From: Mesorhabditis belari
Lineage: Eukaryota; Nematoda; Chromadorea; Rhabditida; Rhabditidae
Length of the DNA: 64,000 bases
NCBI GenBank assembly: GCA_958450365.1
Contig: CAUEEP010000732.1
Location: 682,001 to 746,000 of the forward strand
Direction of reading: 5' to 3'
The position numbers were made by a program, and so were the translations under genes. This document shows positions 12,501 to 24,497 of the stretch, piece after piece. The first letter of the stretch is position 1. Each line of letters starts with the position of its first letter. The notes below the pieces were generated by a model. The model did not search any database. It had not been told where the DNA came from and saw nothing but the letters and a program-made list of their open reading frames with translations.

Positions 12501-15500
12501 TGAATTCATGGTTTTATGTTGAATAAATTTTAGTTCAAAGTCCGGCAGTTTTCAATTCACCAACCCAATAGTTTCCGAGTTTTTTAGTTTAAAAAAAGTT
12601 TAGCCAAATTAAACCCGTGTTCCAATTGGTAGATTCAATAATTCTCCCAAAATTCTGCTGTAAATTTGCTAGTAATTTTGCTAGAAATTCTAGATCCTGT
12701 CTACACCATTGTGTTAAACAGCAGCGATATATGTTCGTGGGTCAGAATTTTCTCTTGAATTGTTTTGAGTCTTCAAAAATTATTGGTCACCTTAGAAAAA
12801 AGCGTTTTTTGAAGCCGGTTTAATTACCCAAGTTTCGATCCCATATCCAGGGCAGTGCCGTTTTTCTTACAGGCGACACGAAAAGAGCGCACAAAATTTC
12901 CTTTACAAAACGCTTTTTTTTAGAAAATTCCAAAACAATCATCTTTCAAAATTTCTTTGAGTTCTAACACTTGATATTTGTAGCTACTCCATTAAAGTAT
13001 CCGAAACTGTTAGAAAGGATTTTTTACAAAGCGTTCTCGCTCCGGGGGAGTCGACAACAACCCCCTATTGGAGCCTCAGATTGGCCTCGTGCGCCTTAGA
13101 CCTTGGAAGCCGAGGTAACACCCGTTTTTTCCACTTTTTACAAAAAATCACACAACTTCCTAATAAAATTAACGTCGGATTCGGAAAGAGGACCCAAAAT
13201 TGCATGCTCTTGCAAATTTTGAGCTCATTTGATCCGGCCATTCACGAGAAACAGCCGTGACTCAGCATTGAGTCATGTGGTCCGAACGGGCTTAGGCTTA
13301 GGGCTTAGGCTTAGGCTAAGGCTTAGGCTTAGGCTTAGGCTTAGGCTTAGGCCTAGACTCAACATTGAGTCACGTGGTCGTCGATGTGTTAACCCGATTG
13401 TTCCAGATTTAATCCAGCCGAGGTGTTCTTCGCGGGTTTTATCCCTCCGGTTATTGGTTCTGTCTCAGCAATCGCCATCGCTCTCATCTTCCACAACGAT
13501 GAAATCTCGAATTATAATTGGCAATGCGGAGTGGGTTTGAAGAAACAACACATCAAGTTATCTCAAAAAAGTGCTTTATCTGGGAATAAACTTTGACTTG
13601 TATAGCAGAAATTTTCATAGAATTTCCCCAAAGATACTCACAATTAAACTAAGAGATATTCGACTAAGAGATATTCAGCTAAGAAATAAACAAGAATTTC
13701 AGCGCGCCCGCCTGCCGTCCCTTTCTCGAATCATCAATCTACCCGTTGAGCGAACATTTTGGCAACTTTTTCTTTTATTCCACGTTCCCCTTCGTGTCAT
13801 CGAATTGATTACAGGATGTGGGTTGAGCTTGAAGAATTCTAACTCAGTAATTCTAATTCAGTTAATCGTTACAAGAAGCTGCGAAATATTCACTACAAGA
13901 GAGTCTGGTTTTACGAATTTATGAGACACGTTTATCTGTATGGAGGGCTGTTGGAGTTGTTGTTTTTAGCTGGATTGTCGATTATCGGAGAAAGAGAGAA
14001 TATCAGTAAGTGGAGGGTGACAGGTAGTTTTGGAATTAAGCGATTTGGTTTGATGAGTTGAAAAACATTTTAGTCAAAAGGTCGACTCAAATTTTGAAAT
14101 TTTAAGAATTTCAGTCTTAAAATTAAAATAATATAATAATAATAATAATAATTAAAATAAAAATCCTTTCAGGAATGCACGTGATTTTCTTCTATGTTTT
14201 CGGCATTTGTGGGATCGTTTTCATGATAGCGAATATCTTATGCCACAGTCATTCACTCTACTATTTCAATCCATACGTGAGTTGGCTTCACGGCGCTTCA
14301 GTTGGCTTCAACACTTTAACAGTAACATAAGATTCGACCACTTGTTACTAAAGGTTGATGAATATGGAATACATGGACGTATTTCTTTCCCGATCTGGGA
14401 AAGAAAGGCAGAACTTAGACGCGAAATCCTGTTCGTTCTAGATTTCTAACTTTCAGTCTAACAACCCGAGCCCTTTTTCTTCTCTTTCAAGCTTAACTTT
14501 CACAAAAACAAATCGGTCAGCTCTTATCGGACAAGAGTAATCATTTAGTTGAGATTGATAGGTGTAGTTTGGCCTATCCTCATAAAAAATCTCTCGATCA
14601 CCCCGATTTGGGAAAGAAAAGCATAGACAGGGATCGAACCAGTGATCTCTCGATTGACAATCAGTGCAGCTAGCCACTTGACCATCGAGGTGCTTGGTTG
14701 GAGGAAGAAAAGGGATGCTTTTGATGGGCTAGCCCTGAAGTGTACTTTGTGTTCACCTGTAAACGCAGCCCTTCCGGCGAACTGGAAGCTTCACTTTTTT
14801 CGGGATATCAGGGGAAATTTTTGAGATTTTCGTTTTTTTGCGGGATTTTGCGTTTTTCAGTTTAACAGCTCCTCGAGGCTACCCCAATGAATTTCCTATG
14901 AAGAAATTGTTTTTGATTGTTGTCTAATCTAATTTTGATCTAATTGTTTTTGAAAAATCTCAGGCTACAAAACTATCAAAACTACATTAATCGACATAGC
15001 TGAATAGCTGAATCTCTTGATTTGCAGGGCCGTCTCTCCTACCGTTTGAAGATCTTCTTCTGCTCTCTTTATGTCCTCTCCGTACCTGTCCTTTTCGCTT
15101 CTTTCGTTCTCTACTGGAAATTTTGTATCACATGGGGTTTGCCTATTTACATAGCTGAATATCTTTCAATTACATAGCTGAATATCTTTGAATTAGATAG
15201 CTGAATATCTTTCAGTTACATAGCTGAATATCTTTCAGTTACCTAGCTGAATATCTTTCAATTAGATAACTGAATATCTTTCAATTACATAGCTAAATAC
15301 CTTTCAATTCCATAGCTGAATATCTCTCAATTACATAGCTGAATATCTTTCAATTACATAGCTGAATATCTTTCAATTACAGCCTACGACATCTTTGCGA
15401 TTTGCGAGTATTCAGGCGTTTTTCTGAACATTTTATATCATGGATGCGCTTTCTTTGACATTCGACACAAGGTTTTTTCTTCAAGTGAAAAGCACTTTTA

Positions 15501-15647
15501 AATGACAGAAATTTCTAGGTGACATTCACCGTTCGAGTTGTTGAAAGAGTGAAGCGTTCCGACGATTCTCTATCAACCATTTATTCGAATCAAATGGAGA
15601 CTTATTTTGATCGGAATGACGAGAAGAAAAAGGATGAACGGGGATAA
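9537..15647 (+). CDS. PGAP2 / Frag1-DRAM-Sfk1 family membrane protein
   Basis: Eight exons: 9537-9667, 13407-13530, 13703-13817, 13862-14005, 14173-14276, 15028-15136, 15383-15471, 15519-15647 (TAA). They total 945 nt, giving 314 aa with all phases closing. Five or so hydrophobic segments are visible: FFAGFIPPVIGSVSAIAIAL, FWQLFLLFHVPLRVIELI, YGGLLELLFLAGLSII, VIFFYVFGICGIVFMIANIL, IFFCSLYVLSVPVLFASFVL and YSGVFLNILYHGCAFFDI. The N-terminal exon is hydrophilic (MESSCYEYESSVKKRKI) and sits 9 nt after a TTTTTTAG acceptor-like site, so the mRNA may be trans-spliced. PGAP2 proteins act in Golgi/ER remodelling of the lipid of GPI anchors. Joining exon 1 to exon 2 across a 3.7-kb intron is supported by phase (AG|A) and by the FNPAEVFF start, but needs transcript data. 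The intron holds a mariner-type MITE and a TTAGGC tract; intron 6-7 holds a 23-bp minisatellite. Confidence 0.82.
11971..12568. mobile_element. Mariner-derived MITE (TTGGGTTGG family)
   Basis: Inverted termini TTGGGTTGGTGAATTGAAAA with TA target duplication. It contains the same internal inverted repeat as the 40639 copy (left arm about 12049-12150, right arm about 12255-12365) but no transposase. It lies in intron 1 of the PGAP2-like gene. Confidence 0.88.
13286..13353 (+). repeat. Interstitial telomere-like (TTAGGC)n tract
   Basis: About ten TTAGGC units, nematode telomere sequence, some with one-base changes (TTAGGGC, TAAGGC). The flanking sequence GACTCAGCATTGAGTCATGT-like is repeated on the other side as ACTCAACATTGAGTCACGTG with GGTC(G/C), so the tract sits between two near-identical approximately 17-bp flanks. 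Located just upstream of PGAP2-like exon 2. Confidence 0.88.
14590..14692 (-). pseudogene. tRNA-like sequence
   Basis: The minus strand has an A-box-like TGGTCAAGTGGCTAGC and, about 45 nt on, a B-box-like TGGTTCGATCC. A clean 7-bp acceptor stem is not seen, so it reads as a tRNA-derived relic. Located in the PGAP2-like intron 5. Confidence 0.55.
15140..15382. repeat. 23-bp minisatellite
   Basis: About ten units of ATAGCTGAATATCTTTCAAT plus TAC fill the intron between exons 15028-15136 and 15383-15471; the last unit supplies the TTTCAATTACAG acceptor. Confidence 0.93.
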
Positions 15648-16944
15648 AATAAAATGAAGAAATGCTTTCACATTCTGTTTCAAGCGTAATATTTCATTAG
15701 TTTGTTTTTTTTGAAGGTGCGATAAGTTTTCAACTTAACTTCAACAACTTTCAACTTTACAGCTATCAGTGTAGGCACAATGTGAAGAGCTAAAGTATAA
15801 ATGATTTTAAGTAGCGAACCGTACAACTAGGAGTACTTACTGTAACCGTGAGTACAGTATTTTACTAATGTCCAGACAAGGCGGGTTCGACCCCTCTTAT
15901 TGCCACTCATGGCTATTCGATTTTTTTCTCTTAAATGACACAATTAAATTATATTTTAAGCCTTTTTGAATATAAACATAGAGAAAACTTATCGCATTTT
16001 TTATTATTTATATATTTATGCATATCTTTATTTCATTAACATATCATTTACATGACTTTTTAGAAATTGTTTAGTTTTTTTTTTCATTTTTTGTGTGTGC
16101 TTGTCAAGTGCTTGTCTTTACGGAATCTCAGAGTGCCTTCGAAAAAGGAAAAATTTTGTGTGGCGAGTAAATAGTTTATATAGAAATTAGTAAATACCAT
16201 TTAAATACCAAAATAACATTTATCGACTAAACCAAAAATCAAATAATAAATGGAAAAATGAGATCTTTTCGGAAAAAAAAGTAAAAGAAAAAAAGTAAAA
16301 TCGATTGAAGGAAAAAAACGTTACCAAAGGCATCAATGGGGACTTTAGATTACTTTTCTTTAAAGTTTAAACTTTAAAATTTAGCTAAAAGGAAAGATAT
16401 TCAGCTAAGAATACTATTCTAAATTGTAAATCGTTGAAAATTTGAGCCTTTCCAGACATAAAAAAATGTAGATTTCTAGGTTTTTGGGGTTCAAAGATAT
16501 GCAAAAGTGCCCGCTATGCAAATTTCCGATTCAAAAGATAATAGATGTTGAAATTTTTAAGAAAATTGAACAGCTATTAATATTATTAGATTATAAGTAT
16601 GTACAAAAATGTATTAATTGATAATTTGACAGAAAATTTGAAGAAAACAATTGAAGAAAACAAAACTCCGTTTCCCTATGTAAAGCCATAGTGAGAACTG
16701 AGTACTTTGTGCCCTCAGAAAAGCGAGCTCTTTGATACACTGAATTCTCCGGTTTTCCAGAAAAACCCAAAAGATCTTTGCTTTGTAATTGTGTTTGCTA
16801 GAGAGCTCGCGTTTGTGAGAGCATAAAGTACGAGTCGAATTTGGGATTCTGACATGTTAAAGGTGACTAAAACCCTCGAAAAACCATAAAGTTAACACAA
16901 AAATAAGAAAATAACATTCTTAGATAGTAAATATTCTTAGTTTT
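15648..16944. other. Convergent intergenic between PGAP2-like and neprilysin genes
   Basis: AT-rich, no gene recognised. Holds a B-box-like GGCGGGTTCGACCCCTC (15890-15910) without a clear A-box and a GAGAGCATAAAGTACGAG motif (16815) shared with 9275. Confidence 0.6.
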
Positions 16945-19900
16945 TTACCAGACTCTGCATTTTTTGGACGGATTGAGTGGGGAATTGGCTGGGCAATCGT
17001 ACGCTTTCGAGAACTCTTCAAGGTTTGACAAAACCTGAAAAAGATAGATAATTATCTGGAAATCTAAATCTTTAGAAAGCTATACTACTACTATAGTATT
17101 ATATTCTAGGCAAATTTGAAAACAAATACAAAATTGTACAAACCCCGATGACTCGGAAAAGCTCAGGCGAGTGCTCATCGGTGAGCACTTGTTGAATGGC
17201 GGCCGCGTCTTTCTTGTGACCACACCAGAACTGAAATTTGAATATTTAGATACAAAATATAGGTACCGTAAATACTGTATTAGTACCCCACCCCCCTCGT
17301 ACAGTCGCGTAGTCGCAAAAGTTTTTAGTATTTCATTTTTTTTCAAAGCGCCCGTACTTTCAAAAAATGCGTCTTTGGTATCAAAAAATAGCTGAAATTC
17401 AGGGCTATTTTTTGATACCTAAACGCGCATTGTAGCATAAACCAGTGTCGAGAAAAACTCGTTCAAAGCTAGACTACGCAACACTTCGCACCGTCATTAT
17501 GGGGGTGGGGTACTATTACAGTATTTACGGTATCTAATGTCCAGATTTCAAATATTAAACAATTAATCGAATCTCTAGATCTAAAATATTGAACATTTAA
17601 TAGAATCAATCAGAAAAAAGCTCACATGGGCATATGAAAGGAAGAAGATTTGCTCATTCGTGTACTCTTGCAGACCGGGCAGTCGATCTTCGGGCCCATT
17701 CGATTTGATGTATTTTTGATAGGCCTAAAGGTTAAAAATTTGTTTTATTCAGGTTTTAAAATATAAATTCCAACTATTTATTTGTAAATTGATTACCCGA
17801 AAAGCCTCTTTGACTCCTCCATTGTCAGCAATATTCTCGCCTTGAGTGAGCTTTCCGTTTACCTAAAAAATTGGCTTTTTAAGGTGAAAAAATGCATACA
17901 AAAGGGTCTATCTAGACTTTTAAATTCTCTGAATACCTTAAATTCATAGATATACTTTTAAAAAAGTGCTATGATAGATAAAAATATGCTTAAAAGCATA
18001 GTAAATCGTAGTTAATCATAGTTAATCATAGTTAAAATCATAGATTTACATAAAATCATACTTTATATACCTAGTCACACAGTTTTCATACATGAGACAC
18101 GTGTTTTAAGATAAATTCTGTACAATTGCACAATACTTACCCTGAGAGAAGTGTGCGGAACCGCATAATTCCCATATTGCTCGACGATGCATGATTTTCG
18201 AGTGTTGAAGCCATTTAGAGAGTCCTCATTCCACCAATTTTGCAGATTTCCATCTTTATCGTATTGACTACCTAAATAAAATATTTATGAAAGATCAAGA
18301 TCATCTCCAAACCTTGATCATCAAATCCGTGAGTGATCTCGTGTCCAATCACCGCCCCGATTGCTCCATAGTTGACCACTTTTGGGTACTCGCCAGAGAA
18401 GAATGGCGGTTGAAGGATGCCGGCGGGGAAAGCTGAATAGCTTTTGTAAAGTATTAGGTTGATGCATAAGTCTTTTTGTTCCTTTTCGTCTGCCGTTTCA
18501 AGCCAACAAATGCACCAATTAAACTACGGTTGATTTCATCAGAAAAACCAATTATTTTTCTGCAAAATAACATTAAAACGGGTTTAAAAATATTTTATGC
18601 CTGGATTTTCTTGAGAGTATGAAGTCGGGTAGTCAAAAAGGGCTAACTTGATGATGCGGTTTAGACACCTTAGCTAAAGAAAACCTATCTTCGTGTCAAT
18701 AGATAAAAGATAGAGAAAAAAAAGTTTGATATTTCGCCAAAATTTCAGAGAAATTCATTCAGCCAATTTTTCCGTAGAGTTTTTTATAGATTTTTACGAA
18801 AAAGGCGTTTTTCACTCTCGAATTTGCTTGAAAGTGAACCGAAATTCATTTAAAAAGATGCAAATTGAACAAAAAAACACTTTTTTTATAGAGCAAACTA
18901 TAGATTAATTGATGAATTTGTTACTTTTTAACAGAAGTACGAAAAAAACGAAAAGACTTATGCATCAACCTATTATTATAAACTAAACACATATTATTAT
19001 AAGTACTATTATTTTATTATTCAATGGTTCAATTCAATGGTTTCATTTTGTAGATCTCAATAAGTGCAACAAAATGAAACCAAAATCATAAAGATTGTTT
19101 CACTTAGAAAAAAAGTTATGGCTAGTTGTGCAAAAAGCCCAGTTGCGCAAATGACCCTGTTGCGCAAATAAAATGGCGGAAATTAGCCTACCCCAAATAT
19201 TATTCTTAAACTTTAAACCCACTGATCGCATTTTTCTCTGGCGAATAGAAAGCGTTCACGACAGCCGGCGAAACGTCGAATTCAGTCTTGTCAAAGGGTT
19301 TCTCGAGCTGAAAATTAAAAATTGAAAAGAGTAATTAGATAGTAAAGTGATTAGATAATTAGAATTAGTGATTAGATAATTATACTTATTACAAAGCTTA
19401 ATAAAAATACCTTAAAGAACTCCTTTTCTTGCATCCACAAAACCGCTTTCTTCATCAGGGTGAAATACGTGTCTTGTGGGGCAAGGGTGAGCTAAAATTG
19501 AATATGATTACAGGAAAATGATGCAAATTAAATATTCTAATAAGTCTAAATTGATCACCGATCTCTCTACCAACCCTCTCATATTTTTCATCCAATTGCG
19601 TATTGTTGAGAATCTCCTCGGGATAACCGATATTGTTGATCATTTTGCCCGCCTAAAAAATGCACTTTTTTTATCAATTCAATAAAGTTTTCAAATAGAA
19701 AATCGAAAATAAAAGATTTTGAGATAATTTAGCCTATTTTGACAATGTTATTTCTCAATTTTGTTCATTAAATCTTCTCCCAAAAGCCTTACTTTCTCAA
19801 TGGCGACTTCTTTCGTTGTCGCATCCATCCAATCATTCTCATGAACCAATTCGCCGAAAGATTGTCGAAGATTTTGGATCATTTCCTAAAAAAAAGCACT

Positions 19901-22900
19901 TAGTTTCAGCTAAAAACTTTCATTTTACACTTTTTTTGGTCAAATTCTCCGTACAGACCCTTGTTTTCCCAATCAAAACCTCAATGATCAAAGCGTTCCC
20001 TTTTTTTAATCACAACGAGTGTTTATATATTGGACACTTGCCTACTTTTTCGATTGATCTTTTTTTAAACAATGTCTAGTTTATCTATAATTTAAAAAAA
20101 CCAACCATTGCTTGATATTTGTCACTCAATTGGAAGTGTTCTCTGGTGTAAATGGCACCGGCAGCAAGAGGAAGGAAGGTGGCTGGGACCTGTAATAATA
20201 AAATACATATATACAATCTGTAATAATAAAATACGTATATACAGTCTGTAATCATAAAATACGTACCGTAAATCCTGTAATAGTACCCCACCCCCATAAT
20301 GACGGTGCGGAGCGTTGCGTAGTCTAGCTTTGAACGAGTTTTTCTCGACACTGGTTTATGCTACAATGCGCGTTTAGGTATCAAAAAATAGCCCTGAATT
20401 TCAGGGCTATTTTTTGATACCAAAGACGAATTTTTGAAAGTACGGGCGCTTTGAAAAAAATGAAATACTAAAAAACTTTTGCGACTACGCGACTGTACGA
20501 GGGGCGGTGGGGTACTATTACAGTATTTACGGTATATACAATCCGTAATAATAAAATACGTAAGGATAAGTCTATTTTCTAATCAATAAAAGCCGACATA
20601 AAAAAAACCTATTAAGCTGTTCAGAAAGTCTTTTAATTTCTTTTCGTATTTCCGTTTAAAATCAACAAATGCACCAATTGAACTACGGAAATTTTTCAAC
20701 GGAAATATTCAACAGAAACGAAAAAACTTTCTGAACAAAAGACGAAAAGACTAATAGTTAATAGACTAAAGGATGTGTTTCTAATTTTTAAGGCCATAGA
20801 AAACCCAATGTGCCTCGTTTCTCCCCTTTTCCCTGACCTGTGTGCACTCTTTCCACCTCGGCGATCTCATTTGTTGTCCAGTGATCACTCTCATCAAATC
20901 CTGTTTAATATTCTCAAATCGCTCATCCAAGAATTTCATGGTCGATTGAGCCACTCGCCAAAGGGCATAGTTGCGGATTGTTCGCGCGTCGGATTGGGAA
21001 AGGAGTTCGGCTGCCTGTAAGGGTTTTATTTTTTTAGGTTGATCTTAATTTTGTTATTTAGATAGACTATATTTCAACCAACCAACCAAAGGTTTCAAAC
21101 TCTAAACATTGTCCTATTCACTTACACGTGAGTTTAGCAACGAGCTCTCATCCAAATGATTTTTCCACTTTTATTTTTTCAAAACTTTCTCCAACTTACA
21201 TGTTTCAAATATTCGATTTCCGTGACAATCACTTGAGTCTCATTCGTGAAATAGTCGGTCATATTTTCAGGAGCGATCGTCGTGAAGTATTTCAGCCAAT
21301 CAATCTAAAATTTTTGAGGTAAGTTGTCCTCTATTCAATTCAGAGCTCAAATCTTTTTATCCAAAGTTTTTCAGGCATTTCTTTTAATGTTTCACGTCTA
21401 TCTACTGAACATCAAAGTTTTTTGCCTTGAGTTCCTGCTACAGTATCCTTACAGTATCTCAAAATCCTACAGTAGTTCTACAGCAGTCTACATAACCACA
21501 GTATATCAACCGCTGCCCCCTAAGGCTAAGCTGTAGCCTAAGCCTAAGCTCTAAGCTCTAAGCCTAAGCTGTAGCTTAAGCCTAGGCCTAAGCTTTAGCC
21601 TAAGCTCTAAGCCTAAGCCTAAGCTCTAAGCCTAGGCCTAAGCTTTAGCCTAAGCTCTAAGCCTAAGCTCTAAGCCTAAGCTCTAAGCCTAAGCTCTAAG
21701 CCTAAGCTGTAGCCTAAGCTGTAGCCCAAGCCTAAGCCCTTGAGTTCCTGCTATAGTACTTCTACAGTAGTCTATCTACCCACAGTATACTGCCGTACCC
21801 CTCCCAACGTCAGTTATCGTACAGTTTAACCAACAAATCTTGTGCTATTGGCACTTTTCACTTACTTGTGGCAACAATCCATACAACTCGCTGATACTCT
21901 TCTTGTTGTACATCCTCGTATTATTTCTGCGATCATCCTCAGGCACAATGATCTAGAAAAGTTCTTGATGCCATTTCATCGAAAACCCTCACTTTTGCAA
22001 TCTCAATCTCAAATTTGACCATTTCCTCTAACTCCGTCACCATTTGCTCATCATCACGTGTGATTTTCGCATCAGAGGCCAAGATTTTCATTCCCTAAAG
22101 AAATCTTTTGATAAATTGAAATCTTTCTTTTGCAAACCGCTTTAATGAATTTTTTATAAGCATTGATTTGAGTGGAAAACATGGTTTCATTGAGGTAGTA
22201 ATCTTTAGATCCTCTGCCCAAGCTGAGACTTCCTTGATCGACCTAGAAATGAAAGGGATTGGTTGGGTTCAATTTTGATTTAGTTTTTGATTGTAAAGCA
22301 GATTGTAAAGCAGATTGTAAAGCATCTAATTGTAAGCCTTTAAATCCTTCAAAAACCCTCACAAAGATCGTGTTCCTTGAGGTGTTCTTCGCATCAGCAT
22401 AGACATAAATTTGGAAGAAGATATCCGTTCCATAGTGTTTCCTTGATGAAGCCAAGAGTTCAGTGAGGAATTCATGGGATTTTTCATTTCCCTCCTTTAA
22501 ATCGAAATCAGAACGAGCTTCTTTTCCACTCAACATCGGCCATCCACCGAGCTCGTCCACTGCTGTCAATAAAAGGCTGAAAGAATATTGTTAGATCTAA
22601 ATCTGAAGATTTCAGATTTGTAGATTTTAAGGCTAAAGATTGAGCTTAATGATTTTTGCTTGTTACCTGGAGTGCAGCTGATCCAATTGGTGAGTGTTCA
22701 TGCAGATTCGATAAGCTGTACGAGCCATATTGATCGATTTTGATGGAGAGATCTCGTTCGATTCAAGGAGTACTGTAATTCGGTGTGTGAACCTTATTCT
22801 AAAGCTTGGCTCAATATTGAATGGGGAAATGGATCCTTTCTAAAGTCAAACCTCTCAACTGTAGCCGGACTTGTTCACGAGCGAAAGCAAAAGTCCCATA

Positions 22901-24088
22901 AGAGGCCATATCATCGGGAATTGGGTGAAGATCTAAAGAATTGAAGATCTAAAGAATTGAAGCTCTAAAGAATTGAATTCAGATTAGATTCAGATTGGAT
23001 TCAGATTGGATTCAGCTTCAGATTGAGTTGAAATTCAGACCAAAAAGACTTACGATTCCATGAACCACACGCGAATTCGAAGAAATTTGAGCACGGATCA
23101 GCCGATTGATTCATGGCATTTAGCTAAAGATTTAGCATTGTTTTGTTTGGTGAAAGTGCTTCTGAAATTCGAGCTTTTGAATAACTCACCAAATTCGTGG
23201 CTGCTCTCACGCATCCCTTCGATGTGCATGTTTTTATCTCGGGCTTCTTTGTGGTGATGGGATTCTCGGTGACTGGTGGGAGACCCGGTCGAACATCCGA
23301 TATCGCTGGCCCACCAAATGGATATTTTTCTACATTTACAAGAGATTTGTTTCCAAAACAGTTAATGTACCTCTTGAATTGTCGATTCTGATGATCACTG
23401 CAAGGAGGACCGAAACGAGGACCAAGAGGAGGAGAATGGCCAGCAAAAGGAGGCGAACTAGAACAAGAATATAACAAACGAGTAACAAAAGAGAGACGAA
23501 AAGATCAGCCTAATAGCTAGCTGTTAGATCCTCACTAGTAATACTTGGATGTTTATGCTAATCAAAATGACCGCACCTCTTCAACTACGGTACCTCTTCA
23601 GCTACCGTTTCCCTTCCACCTTCAACTACAGTACCTCTTCAATTGACGTGCTTCTCCTGACTTACTACCGTACCCTATTGCTATCTATTGCTGCTGTAGT
23701 CTGCTCACTACCGGATTCAACATCAAAATCTTACTTTAAATTTCTGTACCTACTCTGCCACCGAAGCCCTCTCATTCCAGGAGCTACTCTATCAGCCATT
23801 ACTACATTTTCTATCGTATTCAATCCCAAAACCTCACCCAGACATGATGTCCGTTGTGCTATCCTTGTCAATGTTTGAAGGGGTTTCTTCCCAGCCTTAT
23901 ATGAGACACCACCGCCATCGGCCACCACATCCGAGGGGGGACCATTGAAGCATGGAGAGCTGCTGAAAAGTAATTGATACTCTTTAGATAGCATCGATCT
24001 ATCGCTTTTTATTTAGCCTCAATTCTTTCCCCCAAAAATACCTCTTTTCATTAGCTCCAATGATAACAATCGGAACCGATGGCGGCAT
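16945..24088 (-). CDS. Neprilysin-family (M13) zinc metallopeptidase, type II membrane protein
   Basis: Twenty-four exons from ATG 24086-24088 to TAA 16945-16947: 24042-24088, 23838-23962, 23371-23457, 23190-23329, 23054-23123, 22852-22932, 22667-22772, 22363-22576, 22138-22242, 21993-22094, 21866-21952, 21200-21304, 20838-21014, 20106-20189, 19793-19885, 19575-19652, 19411-19491, 19223-19307, 18313-18432, 18141-18271, 17797-17862, 17626-17724, 17144-17230, 16945-17034. The sum is 2460 nt (819 aa) with every phase closing. It shows a cytoplasmic tail, one membrane segment ([20 protein letters not shown]), [37 protein letters not shown], the substrate-site VNAFY, the zinc motif [10 protein letters not shown] (exon 18313-18432), the third zinc ligand in GENIADNGG (17797-17862) and the usual C-terminal CRVW. 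All catalytic residues I can check are intact, so an active ectopeptidase is expected. Nematodes have many paralogues, so no symbol is given. Introns carry several TIR elements. Confidence 0.95.
17264..17532. mobile_element. TACCGTAAATACTG-family MITE
   Basis: Full copy in inverted orientation relative to the 8811 copy, in the neprilysin intron between exons 17144-17230 and 17626-17724. Both termini are intact. Confidence 0.88.
18454..18971. mobile_element. Mariner-type MITE (TTAGGTTGATGCATAAG ends)
   Basis: The left end TTAGGTTGATGCATAAGTC and right end GACTTATGCATCAACCTA are inverted and follow TA. The interior is AT-rich with no transposase. It sits in the intron between exons 18313-18432 and 19223-19307 of the neprilysin gene. 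Confidence 0.8.
19040..19193. mobile_element. Right-end fragment of the GGGGTAGGCTA family
   Basis: It contains AATAAGTGCAACAAAATGAA, AAAGTTATGG, CAGTTGCGCAAATGACC and ends TTAGCCTACCCC, as in the 42979 element. The left terminus is missing. It lies in the same neprilysin intron as the 18454 MITE. Confidence 0.7.
20264..20534. mobile_element. TACCGTAAATACTG-family MITE
   Basis: Full copy in the neprilysin intron upstream of exon 20106-20189, embedded in a short AATAAAATACGTATATACAG-type repeat that is present on both sides. Central hairpin ATAGCCCTGAATTTCAGGGC is nearly perfect. Confidence 0.88.
20612..20765. mobile_element. Short TIR element or remnant
   Basis: A CTGTTCAGAAAGTCTTTTAA-type left end and a AAAACTTTCTGAACAAAAGA right end are approximately inverted. 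It contains CAACAAATGCACCAATTGAA, also seen inside the 18454 element. A related end occurs at 29205-29305 and weakly at 49260-49340 and 34247-34300. It lies in a neprilysin intron. Confidence 0.5.
21526..21740 (-). repeat. Degenerate telomere-like (GCCTAA)n satellite
   Basis: GCCTAAGCCTAAGCTCTAA-type units (reverse of TTAGGC mixed with AGCTCT/AGCTGT variants) over about 215 bp in the neprilysin intron between exons 21200-21304 and 21866-21952. A much shorter related stretch is at 47248-47300. Confidence 0.8.
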
Positions 24089-24169
24089 ACCCAAGGATTA
24101 CTATAAAAAAGCAGTTGACGAGGAGAATACATAGGAAAGTTTATATAGAAGAAAACTAGATAAAAAAGA

Positions 24170-24421
24170 ATTTTTTTTTTTAAACCTTGGGTTTAAGGGG
24201 GGGGAAAAAAAATTTTTTTTTTTTCTTACCTTTTTTTTTTTTTTTTTTTTTTATTTTTTGTGGGGGGGAGGGGGGGGGTTGGGGGGGGGGGTTTTATAAG
24301 GCCCGGGGGGGGGGGGGGGGGGGAGGGGGGGGGGGGGGGGTTTGGGGGATTTTTTTTTATTATTGGGGCGGGGGGGGGGTGGGGGGGATACACAACAACA
24401 CAACGGGCCCCGGGGCCCCGC

Positions 24422-24497
<76 letters not shown>

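Larger units (their letters stand above)
9668..13406. other. Intron 1 of the PGAP2-like gene, no separate gene seen
   Basis: Contains TTAAAGAATAGTTAAAGAGC repeats (9940-10015), the 11971 MITE and the TTAGGC tract. No coding frame with family resemblance was found on either strand. Confidence 0.55.

Noticed and set aside
15885..15915. Possible tRNA gene from GGCGGGTTCGACCCCTC
   Set aside because: A B-box-like T-arm only; no A-box or acceptor stem at the right distance.
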